This document shows positions 35,343-46,388 of a stretch of DNA of 64,000 nucleotides, piece after piece. The stretch spans positions 868,001-932,000 of the forward strand of contig NZ_CP087168.1 of the NCBI RefSeq assembly GCF_024748615.1. Reading direction: 5' to 3'. Source of the stretch: Pseudomonas sp. B21-048 (GTDB lineage: Bacteria; Pseudomonadota; Gammaproteobacteria; Pseudomonadales; Pseudomonadaceae). The notes beneath the pieces are model-generated. The model was given only the letters and a program-made list of their open reading frames with translations, was not told the DNA's origin and searched no databases. The stretch's first letter is position 1; every line of letters begins with the position of its first letter. The translations under genes and the position numbers were made by a program.

Positions 35343-36794
35343 TCAGAAGCCGGTTGGGGTGCGAGTGTGCCAGTCAGTGTTCAGTTGGTACTGATGGGCA
35401 ACATTGAGCAAGCGGCCTTCCTGGAAATACGGGGCGAGCAACTGCACGCCGACCGGCAGGCCATCGACAAAACCTGCTGGCATGGACAAGCCCGGCAGAC
35501 CGGCGAGGTTGGCGGTGATGGTGTAGAAGTCTTCCAGGTACTCGGCAATAGGATCGTCTTTCTTGGCACCAAGCTTCCAGGCCGGGTTCGGCGTGGTTGG
35601 GCCGAGGATGACGTCGACCTCATTAAAGGCAGCCATGAAATCGTTCTTCACCAGGCGACGGATCTTCTGTGCCTTCAGGTAATAGGCGTCGTAGTAACCG
35701 GCCGACAGCGCGTAGGCACCGACCATGATCCGGCGCTGCACTTCCGGGCCGAAACCTTCGCCACGGGAACGCTTGTACAGGTCTTCCAGGTTTTTCGGGG
35801 CTTCGCAGCGATAGCCGAAACGCACGCCGTCGAAACGCGACAGGTTGGAAGACGCTTCCGCCGGAGCGATCACGTAGTACGCAGGGATTGCGTGCTGCAT
35901 GTTCGGCAGGCTGATTTCCTTGACCACGGCGCCGAGCTTTTTCAGCTCTTCAACGCTGGCCATGACCAAGTCGGCGATGCGTGGGTCGAGACCGGCGCTG
36001 AAGTATTCCTTCGGCACGCCGATGCGCAGGCCTTGCAGCGAACCGTTGAGGCCGGCGCAGTAATCTGGCACGGGCTCGTCGATGCTGGTGGAGTCCTGCG
36101 GGTCGAAACCGGCCATGCCTTGCAGCAGGATCGCGCAGTCTTCGGCGGTGCGGGCCAATGGGCCGCCCTGATCGAGGCTGGACGCGTAAGCGATCATGCC
36201 CCAACGCGAAACGCGACCGTACGTCGGTTTCAGACCGGTGAGGTTGGTGAACGCTGCCGGTTGGCGGATCGAGCCGCCGGTATCGGTGGCGGTCGCGGCC
36301 GGTAACAGACGAGCGGCAACTGCAGCAGCCGAACCACCAGACGAACCGCCCGGAACGTGTTCCAGGTTCCACGGGTTTTTCACTGCGCCGTAGTAACTCG
36401 ACTCGTTGGCCGACCCCATGGCGAATTCGTCCATGTTGGTCTTGCCCAGGGTCACGGCCCCGGCTGCGGCCAGTTTGGCAACCACGGTGGCGTCGTACGG
36501 GGCTTTGAAGTTGTCGAGCATCTTCGAACCGCAGCTGGTGCGGATGCCCTGGGTGCAGAACAGGTCTTTGTGGGCGATCGGCGCGCCGAGCAGGGCGCCG
36601 CTCTCACCATTGGCCCGACGAGCATCAGCGGCTTTCGCCTGCTCAAGCGCCAGGTCTTCGGTGAGGCTGATGAAACTGTTGAGCTGCGGGTCGAGCTGGG
36701 CGATGCGCGCCAGCAGGACTTTGGTCAGCTCTTCGGAAGAAAACTTTTTATCGGCGAGTCCGCGGGCGATCTCGGCCAGAGTCAATTGATGCAT
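35343..36794 (-). CDS. gatA: Asp-tRNA(Asn)/Glu-tRNA(Gln) amidotransferase subunit A
   Basis: 483 aa glutaminase subunit of the amidase-signature family. The Ser-cisSer-Lys triad is visible as K76 (APIAHKDLF), S151 (in PGGSSGGS) and S175 (in [10 protein letters not shown]). It frees ammonia from glutamine and passes it to GatB. Middle gene of gatCAB, 16 bases after gatC; GGGAAAGAG precedes the ATG. Confidence 0.97.
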   Translation of the reverse strand: MHQLTLAEIARGLADKKFSSEELTKVLLARIAQLDPQLNSFISLTEDLALEQAKAADARRANGESGALLGAPIAHKDLFCTQGIRTSCGSKMLDNFKAPYDATVVAKLAAAGAVTLGKTNMDEFAMGSANESSYYGAVKNPWNLEHVPGGSSGGSAAAVAARLLPAATATDTGGSIRQPAAFTNLTGLKPTYGRVSRWGMIAYASSLDQGGPLARTAEDCAILLQGMAGFDPQDSTSIDEPVPDYCAGLNGSLQGLRIGVPKEYFSAGLDPRIADLVMASVEELKKLGAVVKEISLPNMQHAIPAYYVIAPAEASSNLSRFDGVRFGYRCEAPKNLEDLYKRSRGEGFGPEVQRRIMVGAYALSAGYYDAYYLKAQKIRRLVKNDFMAAFNEVDVILGPTTPNPAWKLGAKKDDPIAEYLEDFYTITANLAGLPGLSMPAGFVDGLPVGVQLLAPYFQEGRLLNVAHQYQLNTDWHTRTPTGF

Positions 36795-36810
36795 TGCAGG
36801 CTCTTTCCCT

Positions 36811-37098
36811 TTAGTCGATGACTTTCGGAACCAGATACAGGCCGTTTTCGACCGCTGGTGCGATGGACTGATAGGCCTCGCGATGATTGGTTTCGGTCAC
36901 GACGTCTGCACGCAGGCGCTGGCTGGCTTCCAATGGGTGGGCCAGCGGCTCGATACCGTCGGTATTGACCGCTTGCATTTCGTCGACCAGCCCGAGAATG
37001 CTGTTCAGGGCCGAAGTGATGTGTGGAAGATCGGCATCATTGAGGCCAAGGCAGGCCAAATGAGCGATTTTTTCCACGTCGGAGCGTTCAAGCGCCAT
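36811..37098 (-). CDS. gatC: Asp-tRNA(Asn)/Glu-tRNA(Gln) amidotransferase subunit C
   Basis: 95 aa, standard length. The helical N-terminus ([17 protein letters not shown]) and the belt segment [20 protein letters not shown] identify GatC, which wraps around GatA and stabilises the complex. Start has GGAGA 8 bases upstream. It heads the gat operon, divergent from mreB with about 210 bases between. Confidence 0.96.
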   Translation of the reverse strand: MALERSDVEKIAHLACLGLNDADLPHITSALNSILGLVDEMQAVNTDGIEPLAHPLEASQRLRADVVTETNHREAYQSIAPAVENGLYLVPKVID

Positions 37099-37296
37099 GG
37101 GATTCTCCAGTGGAAAACAGAACGGACGGCGTCCGTGTGTTAGATTGTCGGAACACTACCGCATTTCTACGGTCTCAAGGCCGCGATTGTGGGGCTTGGT
37201 GCACATAAAAGCGGCCAATTTAACATATTGGCGCCTTGCCCAAAATCCCTGTCGTTGTTAGAGTTTGCCGCACTTTTTTACCCACGCGTTGCCTAG

Positions 37297-38346
<1,050 letters not shown>

Positions 38347-38380
38347 GTCGCCGGATCGCCTCTATGCTGTTGAGCGCGCG

Positions 38381-38402
38381 GGCAGCACTTTGCAGTGCTG
38401 CC
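38381..38402 (+). promoter_or_regulatory. Intercistronic hairpin between mreB and mreC
   Basis: GGCAGCACT (38381-38389) pairs perfectly with AGTGCTGCC (38394-38402) over a TTGC loop, 34 bases after the mreB stop. No T-run follows. Such a stem could protect the 3' end of mreB mRNA or reduce read-through into mreCD. Confidence 0.5.
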
Positions 38403-38488
38403 TGTTGCGTTTATCTTCTGTCAGTCTGCATCCAGGCCGGTTTGATGCCGTATGAATAAAGAGAACATTTGCCTGGGAGGAGCGGCTT

Positions 38489-39637
38489 ATTAAACCGCTT
38501 TTCACCAAAGGCCCCTCACTGGGCGTGCGCTTGTTGGTGCTGGCCGTGCTATCGGTCGCGCTGATGGTGGTCGATGCCCGCTTCACACTGCTCAAGCCAG
38601 TGCGTAGCCAAATGTCGCTGGTATTGATGCAGTCTTACTGGATCACCGACCTGCCGCAGCGGCTATGGCAAGGTGTGGCCAGCCAATTTGGCAGCCGGAC
38701 CGAACTGGTCGCCGAAAACGAAAAACTCAAGACCGAAAACCTGCTGCTGCAGGGGCGCATGCAAAAGCTGGCCGCCCTCACCGAGCAGAACGTTCGGCTG
38801 CGCGAGTTGCTCAACTCTTCCGCATTGGTCAACGAAAAGGTCGAAGTGGCCGAGTTGATCGGTATGGACCCCAACCCCTTTACCCATCGCATCATCATCA
38901 ATAAAGGTGAGCGCGACGGTGTGATCCTTGGTCAGCCGGTGCTCGATGCACGGGGCCTGATGGGGCAGGTGGTGGAGTTGATGCCATACACCTCCCGCGT
39001 ACTGTTGCTGACGGACACCACTCACAGCATTCCAGTGCAGGTGAACCGTAACGGTCTGCGGGCGATTGCCAGCGGCACCGGCAACCCGGAACGCCTTGAA
39101 CTGCGTCATGTGGCCGATACCGCCGACATTAAAGAAGGCGATTTGCTGGTCAGCTCAGGCCTCGGCCAGCGTTTCCCGGCGGGTTACCCGGTGGCGACGG
39201 TCAAGGAAGTGATTCACGATTCCGGTCAACCCTTTGCCATCGTCCGTGCGGTGCCGACCGCCGCGTTGAACCGCAGCCGTTATCTGTTGTTGGTATTCAG
39301 TGACGGGCGCACAGCCGAGGAGCGCGCCAACGACGCCGCCCAGGCTCAGGAAGCGCTGGACCAGCACGGCGGTGGGCCGATCATTCCAGCGACCGTGCCG
39401 AAACCGGCCGTGTCGGTGATACCGGCTACTGTCGCTGCTCCGGCTGTTCCGGCGGCGGCATCTGCTGTCGCGCCTGCTGTCGCAACCCCGGCAAAACCTG
39501 CCGCTGCTCATGCTGCCAGCAAGCCACCCGCGACGGCACCGGCCGCCGCCAAACCACCGACGGCCCAGCCCGCTGCCGTGAAGCCAGCTGCCAAACCGCC
39601 TGTCTCCGCGCCGGCTACTACTGGGGGAAGAGAATAA
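38489..39637 (+). CDS. mreC: Cell-shape protein MreC, probable ATT start
   Basis: 382 aa when started at ATT 38489. No ATG, GTG or TTG is placed to give the expected N-terminus (IKPLFTKGPSLGVRLLV); GGAGGAG (38476-38482) lies exactly 6 bases before the ATT, while the first GTG at 38525 has no ribosome site. One membrane helix (about 13-33), a coiled coil (about 72-108: LVAENEKLKTENLLLQ), two beta domains, then an unusually long Ala/Pro/Lys-rich tail from about residue 298. MreC is the periplasmic scaffold linking MreB to PBP2/RodA. Its stop shares one base with mreD (TAATG). Confidence 0.9.
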   Translation: MKPLFTKGPSLGVRLLVLAVLSVALMVVDARFTLLKPVRSQMSLVLMQSYWITDLPQRLWQGVASQFGSRTELVAENEKLKTENLLLQGRMQKLAALTEQNVRLRELLNSSALVNEKVEVAELIGMDPNPFTHRIIINKGERDGVILGQPVLDARGLMGQVVELMPYTSRVLLLTDTTHSIPVQVNRNGLRAIASGTGNPERLELRHVADTADIKEGDLLVSSGLGQRFPAGYPVATVKEVIHDSGQPFAIVRAVPTAALNRSRYLLLVFSDGRTAEERANDAAQAQEALDQHGGGPIIPATVPKPAVSVIPATVAAPAVPAAASAVAPAVATPAKPAAAHAASKPPATAPAAAKPPTAQPAAVKPAAKPPVSAPATTGGRE

Positions 39638-40128
39638 TGGGTGGTGCAACTTCCTCCCGAAACGGCTGGATGGTCTGGCTGACCTTCGCTATCGGCATGC
39701 TTCTCAGCGTTTCACCGTTGCCGCAGTTCATGGAAATCCTGCGGCCTCTGTGGCTGGCCTTGTTGTTGGCCTTTTGGGCGTTGGCCCTGCCGCAGAAAGT
39801 CGGGATGGTGACTGCCTGGTGCCTGGGGCTGGCCGAAGACGTGCTGTATGGCACATTGCTGGGCCAGAACGCGTTGATCCTCACGCTCATTACCTTCCTG
39901 GTGCTGTCGTTGCAACAGCGCCTGCGCATGTTCCCTATGTGGCAACAGAGCCTGGTGATCCTGGTGATCTTCGGCCTCGCCCAACTGGTTCAGTTGTGGC
40001 TGAGCGCCCTGACCGGCAATCGTCAGCCGACCCTGGCGCTGGTGTTGCCGGCACTGGTCAGCGCGTTGCTCTGGCCATGGATCAGCTACGGTTTGCGCGG
40101 TTTGCGTCGACGCTACAAAATCAATTAA
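39637..40128 (+). CDS. mreD: Cell-shape membrane protein MreD
   Basis: 163 aa, about five to six hydrophobic helices (GWMVWLTFAIGMLLSV, LWLALLLAFWALALP, ILTLITFLVLSL, LVILVIFGLAQLVQL). Typical PxxVGMVTAWCLGLAEDVLYGTLLGQNAL segment of MreD. Third gene of mreBCD, translationally coupled to mreC. Confidence 0.95.
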   Translation: MGGATSSRNGWMVWLTFAIGMLLSVSPLPQFMEILRPLWLALLLAFWALALPQKVGMVTAWCLGLAEDVLYGTLLGQNALILTLITFLVLSLQQRLRMFPMWQQSLVILVIFGLAQLVQLWLSALTGNRQPTLALVLPALVSALLWPWISYGLRGLRRRYKIN

Positions 40129-40152
40129 TTCGGTCAGGCATGTGCCCGCACC

Positions 40153-40200
40153 GGTGCCCTGTCTCGCCAAAAAGGAACAGTATTTGTGAGACAGGGCGCC
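40153..40200 (+). promoter_or_regulatory. Stem-loop upstream of maf
   Basis: GGTGCCCTGTCTC (40153-40165) pairs with GAGACAGGGCGCC (40188-40200), 13 positions with one G-U wobble and a 22-base loop. It ends 18 bases before the maf start and contains the alternative in-frame GTG at 40186. No T-run. It may separate maf expression from mreBCD or mark an RNA-processing site. Confidence 0.5.
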
Positions 40201-40218
40201 AAGCAGGGAGATGTCTTG

Positions 40219-40815
40219 ATGAAGCAGCTGTACCTCGCCTCAGGCTCGCCGCGTCGGCGTGAACTGCTCACGCAGATCGGCGTGTCGTTCTCCGTCATCA
40301 GCGCGGACATCGATGAAACCCCCTTACCTGAAGAATCCCCATCGGCCTATGTCGAGCGTCTGGCGCGCGGCAAGGCCGAGGCCGGGCACGAGACGGTGGC
40401 GTCCGACGCCGATTTCTGTGTATTGGGCGCCGACACCGCCGTGGTGCTGGACGGGAAAATTCTCGGCAAACCGGTGGATGAAGCTGACGCATGCGCCATG
40501 CTGATGCTGTTGTCCGGGCGCGAACATGAAGTGCTGACAGCGATTGCGGTGCGCAATGGTGAGCGCTGCGAGTCTTTGGTGGTGCGCAGCCTGGTGCGTT
40601 TTCGCACCATCGGTCACGATGAAGCGGCGGCCTACTGGGCCAGCGGCGAACCTCGGGACAAGGCTGGCGGCTATGGGATTCAAGGGTTGGGCGCGGTGTT
40701 CGTCGTCGGGCTCAATGGCAGTTACTCGGCGGTGGTCGGACTACCGCTGTGCGAAACCGCAGAATTGCTCGGCCATTTCGGCATACCCTGTTGGCAACCC
40801 CTTAACGCGCGCTGA
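40219..40815 (+). CDS. Maf-family nucleoside triphosphate pyrophosphatase (YhdE-like)
   Basis: 198 aa. N-terminal signature [12 protein letters not shown], then DIDETPLP, the catalytic [11 protein letters not shown], and [23 protein letters not shown] are as in Maf/YhdE dTTP-UTP pyrophosphatases, which hydrolyse non-canonical or excess nucleotides to monophosphates. The start at 40219 has GGGAG 8 bases upstream. Follows mreD and precedes rng, the order I recall from P. aeruginosa. Confidence 0.94.
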   Translation: MKQLYLASGSPRRRELLTQIGVSFSVISADIDETPLPEESPSAYVERLARGKAEAGHETVASDADFCVLGADTAVVLDGKILGKPVDEADACAMLMLLSGREHEVLTAIAVRNGERCESLVVRSLVRFRTIGHDEAAAYWASGEPRDKAGGYGIQGLGAVFVVGLNGSYSAVVGLPLCETAELLGHFGIPCWQPLNAR

Positions 40816-40872
40816 GCGTCGTACTGACAAGATGCGGCCATTATCGTGAACATGCCTGAACGAGACCCTGCC

Positions 40873-42330
40873 ATGAGTGAAGAGATCCTGATCAACATCA
40901 CGCCGATGGAATCGCGCGTGGCGGTGGTTGAAAACGGTGTGTTGCAAGAAGTGCATGTCGAACGCACGCAAAAACGCGGGATCGTCGGCAACATCTATAA
41001 AGGCAAGGTGGTGCGGGTATTGCCGGGCATGCAGGCCGCCTTCGTCGATATCGGACTGGACCGTGCCGCGTTCATTCACGCCTCGGAAATCTCCCTGCGC
41101 GAAGGCCCGACGGTGGAGAGCATCAGCGCGCTGGTTCATGAAGGTCAGAGCCTGGTGGTGCAAGTCACCAAGGACCCGATCGGCTCCAAAGGCGCGCGCC
41201 TGACGACGCAATTGTCGATTCCGTCGCGTTATCTGGTGTACATGCCGCGTACTGCCCACGTCGGCATTTCCCTGAAGATCGAGGACGAAGCCGAGCGCGA
41301 ACGCCTCAAACAAGTGGTCACCGACTGTGTGGCCAAAGAAGGCATCAAGGAAGCCGGCGGGTTTATTCTGCGTACCGCAGCCGAAGGGGCCGGGGCCGAT
41401 GAAATCCTCATGGACATCCGCTACCTGCGCAGGCTCTGGGACCAGATCAGCGACCAGATCAAGACCATCAGCGCACCAAGCGTGATCTACGAAGACCTTG
41501 GCCTGGCATTGCGCACCTTGCGTGACCTGGTGAGCCCGAAGATCGAGAAGATCCGCATCGACTCCCGGGAAACCTTCCAGAAAACCACGCAGTTCGTCGC
41601 CGAACTGATGCCGGAAATCGCTGACCGCCTGGAGCATTATCCAGGCGAACGGCCGATCTTCGACCTGTATGGCGTCGAAGACGAAATCCAGAAAGCCCTG
41701 GAACGCAAGGTGCCGCTCAAATCGGGCGGTTATCTGGTAGTCGATCCGGCGGAAGCCATGAGCACCATCGACGTCAATACCGGGGCCTTTGTCGGTCATC
41801 GCAACCTCGAAGAAACCATCTTCAAGACCAACCTCGAAGCCGCCACCGCCATTGCCCGTCAGCTGCGTCTGCGTAACCTGGGCGGGATCATCATCATCGA
41901 CTTCATCGACATGGAAGATGAAGAACATCAGCGTCAGGTGTTGCGCACCCTCGAGAAACAACTGGAACGCGATCACGCCAAGACCAACATCATCGGCATC
42001 ACCGAGTTGGGCCTGGTGCAGATGACCCGCAAGCGCACCCGCGAAAGTCTTGAGCAAGTGCTGTGCGAACCGTGCAGCAGTTGCCAGGGGCGCGGCAAAC
42101 TCAAGACTCCGGAAACCGTGTGCTACGAGATCTTCCGCGAAATCCTGCGTGAGGCCCGGGCCTATCAGGCCGAAGGCTATCGGGTGCTGGCAAATCAGAA
42201 AGTGGTCGACCGTTTGCTTGATGAAGAATCGGGCAACGTCGCCGAGCTCGAAGGCTTTATCGGACGTACCATTCGGTTCCAGGTGGAAACCATGTATTCC
42301 CAGGAACAATACGACGTGGTGTTGCTCTGA
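40873..42330 (+). CDS. rng: Ribonuclease G
   Basis: 485 aa endoribonuclease maturing 16S rRNA 5' ends and degrading some mRNAs. S1 domain at about 35-125 (GNIYKGKVVRVLPGMQAAFVDIG), catalytic Mg2+ site in VDVNTGAFVG and IIIIDFIDM, and the zinc-link CEPCSSCQGRG. Lacks the long C-terminal scaffold of RNase E. The start at 40873 (MSEEILINIT) matches the family; an earlier GTG at 40846 is less likely. Adjacent to maf and yhdP. Confidence 0.96.
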   Translation: MSEEILINITPMESRVAVVENGVLQEVHVERTQKRGIVGNIYKGKVVRVLPGMQAAFVDIGLDRAAFIHASEISLREGPTVESISALVHEGQSLVVQVTKDPIGSKGARLTTQLSIPSRYLVYMPRTAHVGISLKIEDEAERERLKQVVTDCVAKEGIKEAGGFILRTAAEGAGADEILMDIRYLRRLWDQISDQIKTISAPSVIYEDLGLALRTLRDLVSPKIEKIRIDSRETFQKTTQFVAELMPEIADRLEHYPGERPIFDLYGVEDEIQKALERKVPLKSGGYLVVDPAEAMSTIDVNTGAFVGHRNLEETIFKTNLEAATAIARQLRLRNLGGIIIIDFIDMEDEEHQRQVLRTLEKQLERDHAKTNIIGITELGLVQMTRKRTRESLEQVLCEPCSSCQGRGKLKTPETVCYEIFREILREARAYQAEGYRVLANQKVVDRLLDEESGNVAELEGFIGRTIRFQVETMYSQEQYDVVLL

Positions 42331-42405
42331 ATCGTTTTGTTTTAATTCCACTAGAACGGCTGGCCTCAGCTTTTTGCAGTATTTTTGCCATGGGAGCCAA
42401 CTGAC

Positions 42406-45400
42406 ATGGACCGTCTGACACGCCTTTTGGCCGCACTGACCCGCTGGGGGCTGGGTCTGTGTGCGTTGGTTTTGGTGCTGATGGCGCTGTTCGTCAGCCT
42501 CGGCCGGGAGCTGACGCCGCTGGTGGCCGAATACCGTGCCGAGGTCGAAGCCAAAGCCGGCGATGCCTTGCGGATGCCCCTGCAGATCGGCAAGCTGGAA
42601 GGCAACTGGAGCGGCCTCGCCCCGGTTCTGCTGGCCCATGACGTGATGGTCGGCGAGGGCACCAATGCCTTGCGCCTGGATCAGGTGCGCGCGGTGCCGG
42701 ATCTCTGGGCCAGCCTGCTGGCGCGCGAAGTGCGCATCGCACACCTGGAGCTCAACGGTCTGAAGATCAGCCTCAAGGAAGGTGAGGACGGTCATTGGGC
42801 GCTGGAAGGTTTGCCGGTGCAGCAGGACCAGCCGCTGAACCCGGAGCAACTGCTCAATCGCATGCAGATGGTTCAGCAACTGTCGGTACTCGACAGCCAG
42901 ATCACCTTGCAGCCGTTGGGGGAGTCGCCGCTGACCCTGACCTACGTTGGCCTGAATCTGAAAACCGGTCCATCCCGCCAGCGGCTCGATGCCCGTTTGA
43001 CCCTGCCCGACGGCCAGCCGGTGGCGATGAGCCTGCGCACCCGTTTGCGCGCAGCCCAATGGAAGGACGGCGAAGCGGACGCTTACCTGAGCCTGCCGCA
43101 GAGTGATTGGTCGAAATGGTTGCCCGAGCGCCTGACCCAGCAATGGAACTTCTCCGAGATCAAGGCCGGTGGCGAGCTCTGGGTGAACTGGAGCAAGGGC
43201 ACCCTGCAACGCGCCGCGATTCGTTTGAACGCGCCGCAACTCAAGGGCGCCTACGCCGAGCGCAAGCCGATCCAGATCAATAATCTGGCGCTGAACGGGT
43301 ATTTCCAGCGCAGTTCCACAGGCGTCCTGGTGACCCTGGATTCTCTGGCCATGAGCCTGGGCGACAGCCGCTGGGAATCGAAACTGCAATTTCAACAAAC
43401 TGCCGCGACCGATACGGTGCCAGAGCTCTTGCACCTGCAAGCCGACCGTCTCGATCTCACCCCGCTCACTCCGCTGCTGAACGCACTGGGCCCACTGCCC
43501 GAAGGGATCGCCACGGCGGTCGGGCGGCTCAAGGTCAGCGGAGTTTTGCGCAACGTACTGATCGACTTCCGCCCAGCCGCTACCGATGACAGCAAATTCA
43601 GCTTTGCCGCCAATCTGGAAAAGGTCGGTTTCGACGCTTATCGCGGCGCACCAGCGGTGCGAAATGTCAGCGGCAACATCAGCGGCGACCTCGGGCAGGG
43701 CGAATTACGCATGGACAGCAAGGATTTTTCCCTGCATCTGGACCCGATTTTCGCCAAGCCATGGCAATACCTTCAGGCCAACGCCCGGTTGACCTGGAAA
43801 CTCGATAAAGAAGGTTTCACCCTGATCGCACCGTACCTGAAGGTGCTGGGCGAGGAGGGCAAGATTGCCGGCGACTTCCTGATCCGCCTGCATTTCGATC
43901 ACACCCAGGAAGACTACATGGACCTGCGGGTCGGCCTGGTCGACGGCGACGGTCGCTACACCGCCAAGTACCTGCCGACGGTTCTCAGCCCAGGGTTGGA
44001 CGAATGGCTGCGCACCGCGATTCTCAAAGGCGCGGTGGATGAAGGTTTCTTCCAGTACCAGGGCTCGCTGAATCACGGCGCGGCCGAAACGGCTCGCAGC
44101 ATCAGCCTGTTCTTCAAGGTCCACGATGCCGAGCTGGCGTTTCAGCCAGGCTGGCCGCCTGTCAGCAAGGTTAGCGGCGATGTGTTCATCGAAGACAGCG
44201 GTGTGCGGATCCTCGCGAGCAAGGGCCAATTGCTCGACACCCAGGTCAGCGACGTCTACGTCAATATTCCCCGTGTACCTGCCGGGCAGAGCACTCATCT
44301 GTTCCTCGACGGCGCGTTCGCTGGCGGGTTGGGCGATGGCCTGAAGATTCTGCAGGAAGCGCCGATCGGCACCGCCGACACCTTCGCCGGTTGGGAAGGT
44401 GAGGGTGATCTGCAAGGCAAGCTCAAACTCGATATCCCGCTGGTCAAAGGCGAGCAGCCGAAAATCCTCGTCGACTTCAAGACCGCCAAGGCCCGTTTGA
44501 AGCTCAGTGAGCCCACTCTGGAACTGACACAACTCAAGGGCGATTTCCGTTTCGACAGCACCAAGGGGCTGAGCGGGCAAAAGATCACGGCGCGAGCCTT
44601 CGACAAGCCGGTGACCGCACAGATCTTTGCTGAAGGCAGCCCGGGCAAGCTCAACACTCGGGTTGCCGCATCGGGTGAGGTCGAGGTCAAGAAACTCACC
44701 GATTGGCTGAATGTCACTCAGCCATTGCCAGTGACGGGGATGATTCCTTATCAGTTGCAGCTGAACCTTGATGGCGCCGACAGCCAATTGATGGTCAGCT
44801 CCAACCTCAAAGGCGTGGCGGTGGATCTGCCAGCGCCGTTCGGCATGGCGGCCGATGTCGGGCGCGATACCGTGTTCCGCATGACCCTGCAGGGACCGGA
44901 GCGGCGTTACTGGGCCACCTATGGTGAACTGGCGAGCTTCACGTTTGCGGCACCGACCGGCAATTTCGCCGACGGTCGCGGCGAGTTGTTTCTCGGTGGC
45001 GGCAATGCCGTCTTGCCTGGCGCCAAAGGCTTGCGCGTGCGTGGCGTATTGTCCGAACTGGATGTCGGCCCTTGGCAGGATCTGGTGAACAAGTATGCCG
45101 GTCAGGATCCGGGTGGCAGTGCCAAGCAATTGCTCAGTGGCGCGGATTTCAAGGTTGGAAAACTCACTGGTTTCGGCACCACCCTCGATCAGGCGTCGGT
45201 GAAGTTGACGCGTAAACCGGCTGCTTGGGCCATGCAACTCGACAGTCAGCAGGCCAAGGGCAGCGTTGGTATCCCCGATGCGAAAGCCGCGCCGATTGCG
45301 GTCAATCTGCAATACGTGCGTTTGCCGGCGCCAGACCCGACAGCGCTGGCTGACGAGAATTCGCCGGACCCTTTGGCCACCGTGGACCCGACAAAGATCC

Positions 45401-46209
45401 CGGCGCTGGATATCACCATCAATCAGTTGTTTCAGGGCCAGGATCTGGTAGGCGCCTGGCATTTGAAAGTCCGTCCGAGCGCCACAGGCATTGCGCTCAC
45501 TACGCTGGATATGGGCCTCAAGGGCATCCTCTTGCAGGGCAGCGGTGGCTGGGAAGGTGTGCCGGGTAATTCCAGCAGTTGGTACAAGGGCCGAGTCAGT
45601 GGCAAGAACCTTGCCGACGTGCTCAAGGGCTGGGGTTTTGCGCCGAGCGTCACCAGTGAAGAGTTTCACATGAATGTCGACGGTCGCTGGCCTGGCTCAC
45701 CGGCGTGGCTGGCCACCAAGCGCTTCTCCGGCAGTCTTGATGCATCACTGAATAAAGGTCAGTTTGTTGAAGTCGAGGGCGGCGCTCAGGCGCTGCGGGT
45801 GTTTGGCCTGCTCAACTTCAACTCCATCGGCCGCCGTTTGCGCCTGGATTTTTCCGACCTGTTTGGCAAAGGTTTGAGTTATGACCGGGTCAAAGGCCTG
45901 CTGGTCGCGAGCAACGGCGTCTACGTGACCCGTGAGCCGATCTTGTTGACGGGGCCGTCGAGCAATCTGGAGCTCAACGGCACACTGGACCTGGTGGCTG
46001 ATCAGGTCGACGCCAAGTTGTTGGTGACTTTACCGGTGACCAACAATCTGCCGATTGCCGCGCTGATCGTTGGTGCACCGGCCGTCGGCGGAGCGCTGTT
46101 CCTGATCGATAAGCTGATCGGTGACCGCGTGGCGCGCTTCGCCAGTGTCAAATACACCGTCAAAGGCCCATGGAAAGAACCGAAAATCACCTTCGACAAG
46201 CCTTTTTGA
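42406..46209 (+). CDS. yhdP: YhdP-family AsmA-like envelope protein
   Basis: 1267 aa. One N-terminal inner-membrane helix (LGLCALVLVLMALFVSLG), then a very long beta-rich periplasmic part with the YhdP core and a C-terminal AsmA_2-type domain. YhdP, TamB and YdbH are bridge-like proteins that move phospholipids to the outer membrane. Start at 42406 has GGGAG 10 bases upstream. The ending KEPKITFDKPF is typical of the family. Neighbours rng and the nitrilase-like gene are the conserved ones. Confidence 0.95.
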   Translation: MDRLTRLLAALTRWGLGLCALVLVLMALFVSLGRELTPLVAEYRAEVEAKAGDALRMPLQIGKLEGNWSGLAPVLLAHDVMVGEGTNALRLDQVRAVPDLWASLLAREVRIAHLELNGLKISLKEGEDGHWALEGLPVQQDQPLNPEQLLNRMQMVQQLSVLDSQITLQPLGESPLTLTYVGLNLKTGPSRQRLDARLTLPDGQPVAMSLRTRLRAAQWKDGEADAYLSLPQSDWSKWLPERLTQQWNFSEIKAGGELWVNWSKGTLQRAAIRLNAPQLKGAYAERKPIQINNLALNGYFQRSSTGVLVTLDSLAMSLGDSRWESKLQFQQTAATDTVPELLHLQADRLDLTPLTPLLNALGPLPEGIATAVGRLKVSGVLRNVLIDFRPAATDDSKFSFAANLEKVGFDAYRGAPAVRNVSGNISGDLGQGELRMDSKDFSLHLDPIFAKPWQYLQANARLTWKLDKEGFTLIAPYLKVLGEEGKIAGDFLIRLHFDHTQEDYMDLRVGLVDGDGRYTAKYLPTVLSPGLDEWLRTAILKGAVDEGFFQYQGSLNHGAAETARSISLFFKVHDAELAFQPGWPPVSKVSGDVFIEDSGVRILASKGQLLDTQVSDVYVNIPRVPAGQSTHLFLDGAFAGGLGDGLKILQEAPIGTADTFAGWEGEGDLQGKLKLDIPLVKGEQPKILVDFKTAKARLKLSEPTLELTQLKGDFRFDSTKGLSGQKITARAFDKPVTAQIFAEGSPGKLNTRVAASGEVEVKKLTDWLNVTQPLPVTGMIPYQLQLNLDGADSQLMVSSNLKGVAVDLPAPFGMAADVGRDTVFRMTLQGPERRYWATYGELASFTFAAPTGNFADGRGELFLGGGNAVLPGAKGLRVRGVLSELDVGPWQDLVNKYAGQDPGGSAKQLLSGADFKVGKLTGFGTTLDQASVKLTRKPAAWAMQLDSQQAKGSVGIPDAKAAPIAVNLQYVRLPAPDPTALADENSPDPLATVDPTKIPALDITINQLFQGQDLVGAWHLKVRPSATGIALTTLDMGLKGILLQGSGGWEGVPGNSSSWYKGRVSGKNLADVLKGWGFAPSVTSEEFHMNVDGRWPGSPAWLATKRFSGSLDASLNKGQFVEVEGGAQALRVFGLLNFNSIGRRLRLDFSDLFGKGLSYDRVKGLLVASNGVYVTREPILLTGPSSNLELNGTLDLVADQVDAKLLVTLPVTNNLPIAALIVGAPAVGGALFLIDKLIGDRVARFASVKYTVKGPWKEPKITFDKPF

Positions 46210-46274
46210 ATTTTTTTGAAAAAGCACTCTTTGGGCCTATGGAGTAGCATGTTTTCATGCGACGCCGCTTACCC

Positions 46275-46357
46275 CTGTAGGAGCTGCCGCAGGCTGCGAT
46301 CTTTTGACTTTAAAGATCAAGGTCAAAAGATCGCAGCCTGCTCCGCAGCTCCTACAG
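46275..46357. repeat. REP-type inverted pair
   Basis: CTGTAGGAGCTGC... (46275 on) and its inverse ending CCTACAG at 46357 form a long near-perfect stem with core GCAGGCTGCGATCTTTTGAC and a central TTTAAAGATCAAGG. The same core occurs singly at 24965. It lies between yhdP and the nitrilase-like gene, probably as terminator or mRNA-end structure. Confidence 0.88.
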
Positions 46358-46388
46358 GTCTGCGTAGATTTCACATAGGGAATAGGCC

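Noticed and set aside
40741..43440. 899-codon minus-strand frame opposite maf, rng and yhdP
   Set aside because: Spans three well-supported genes on the other strand; product is typical antisense low-information sequence.
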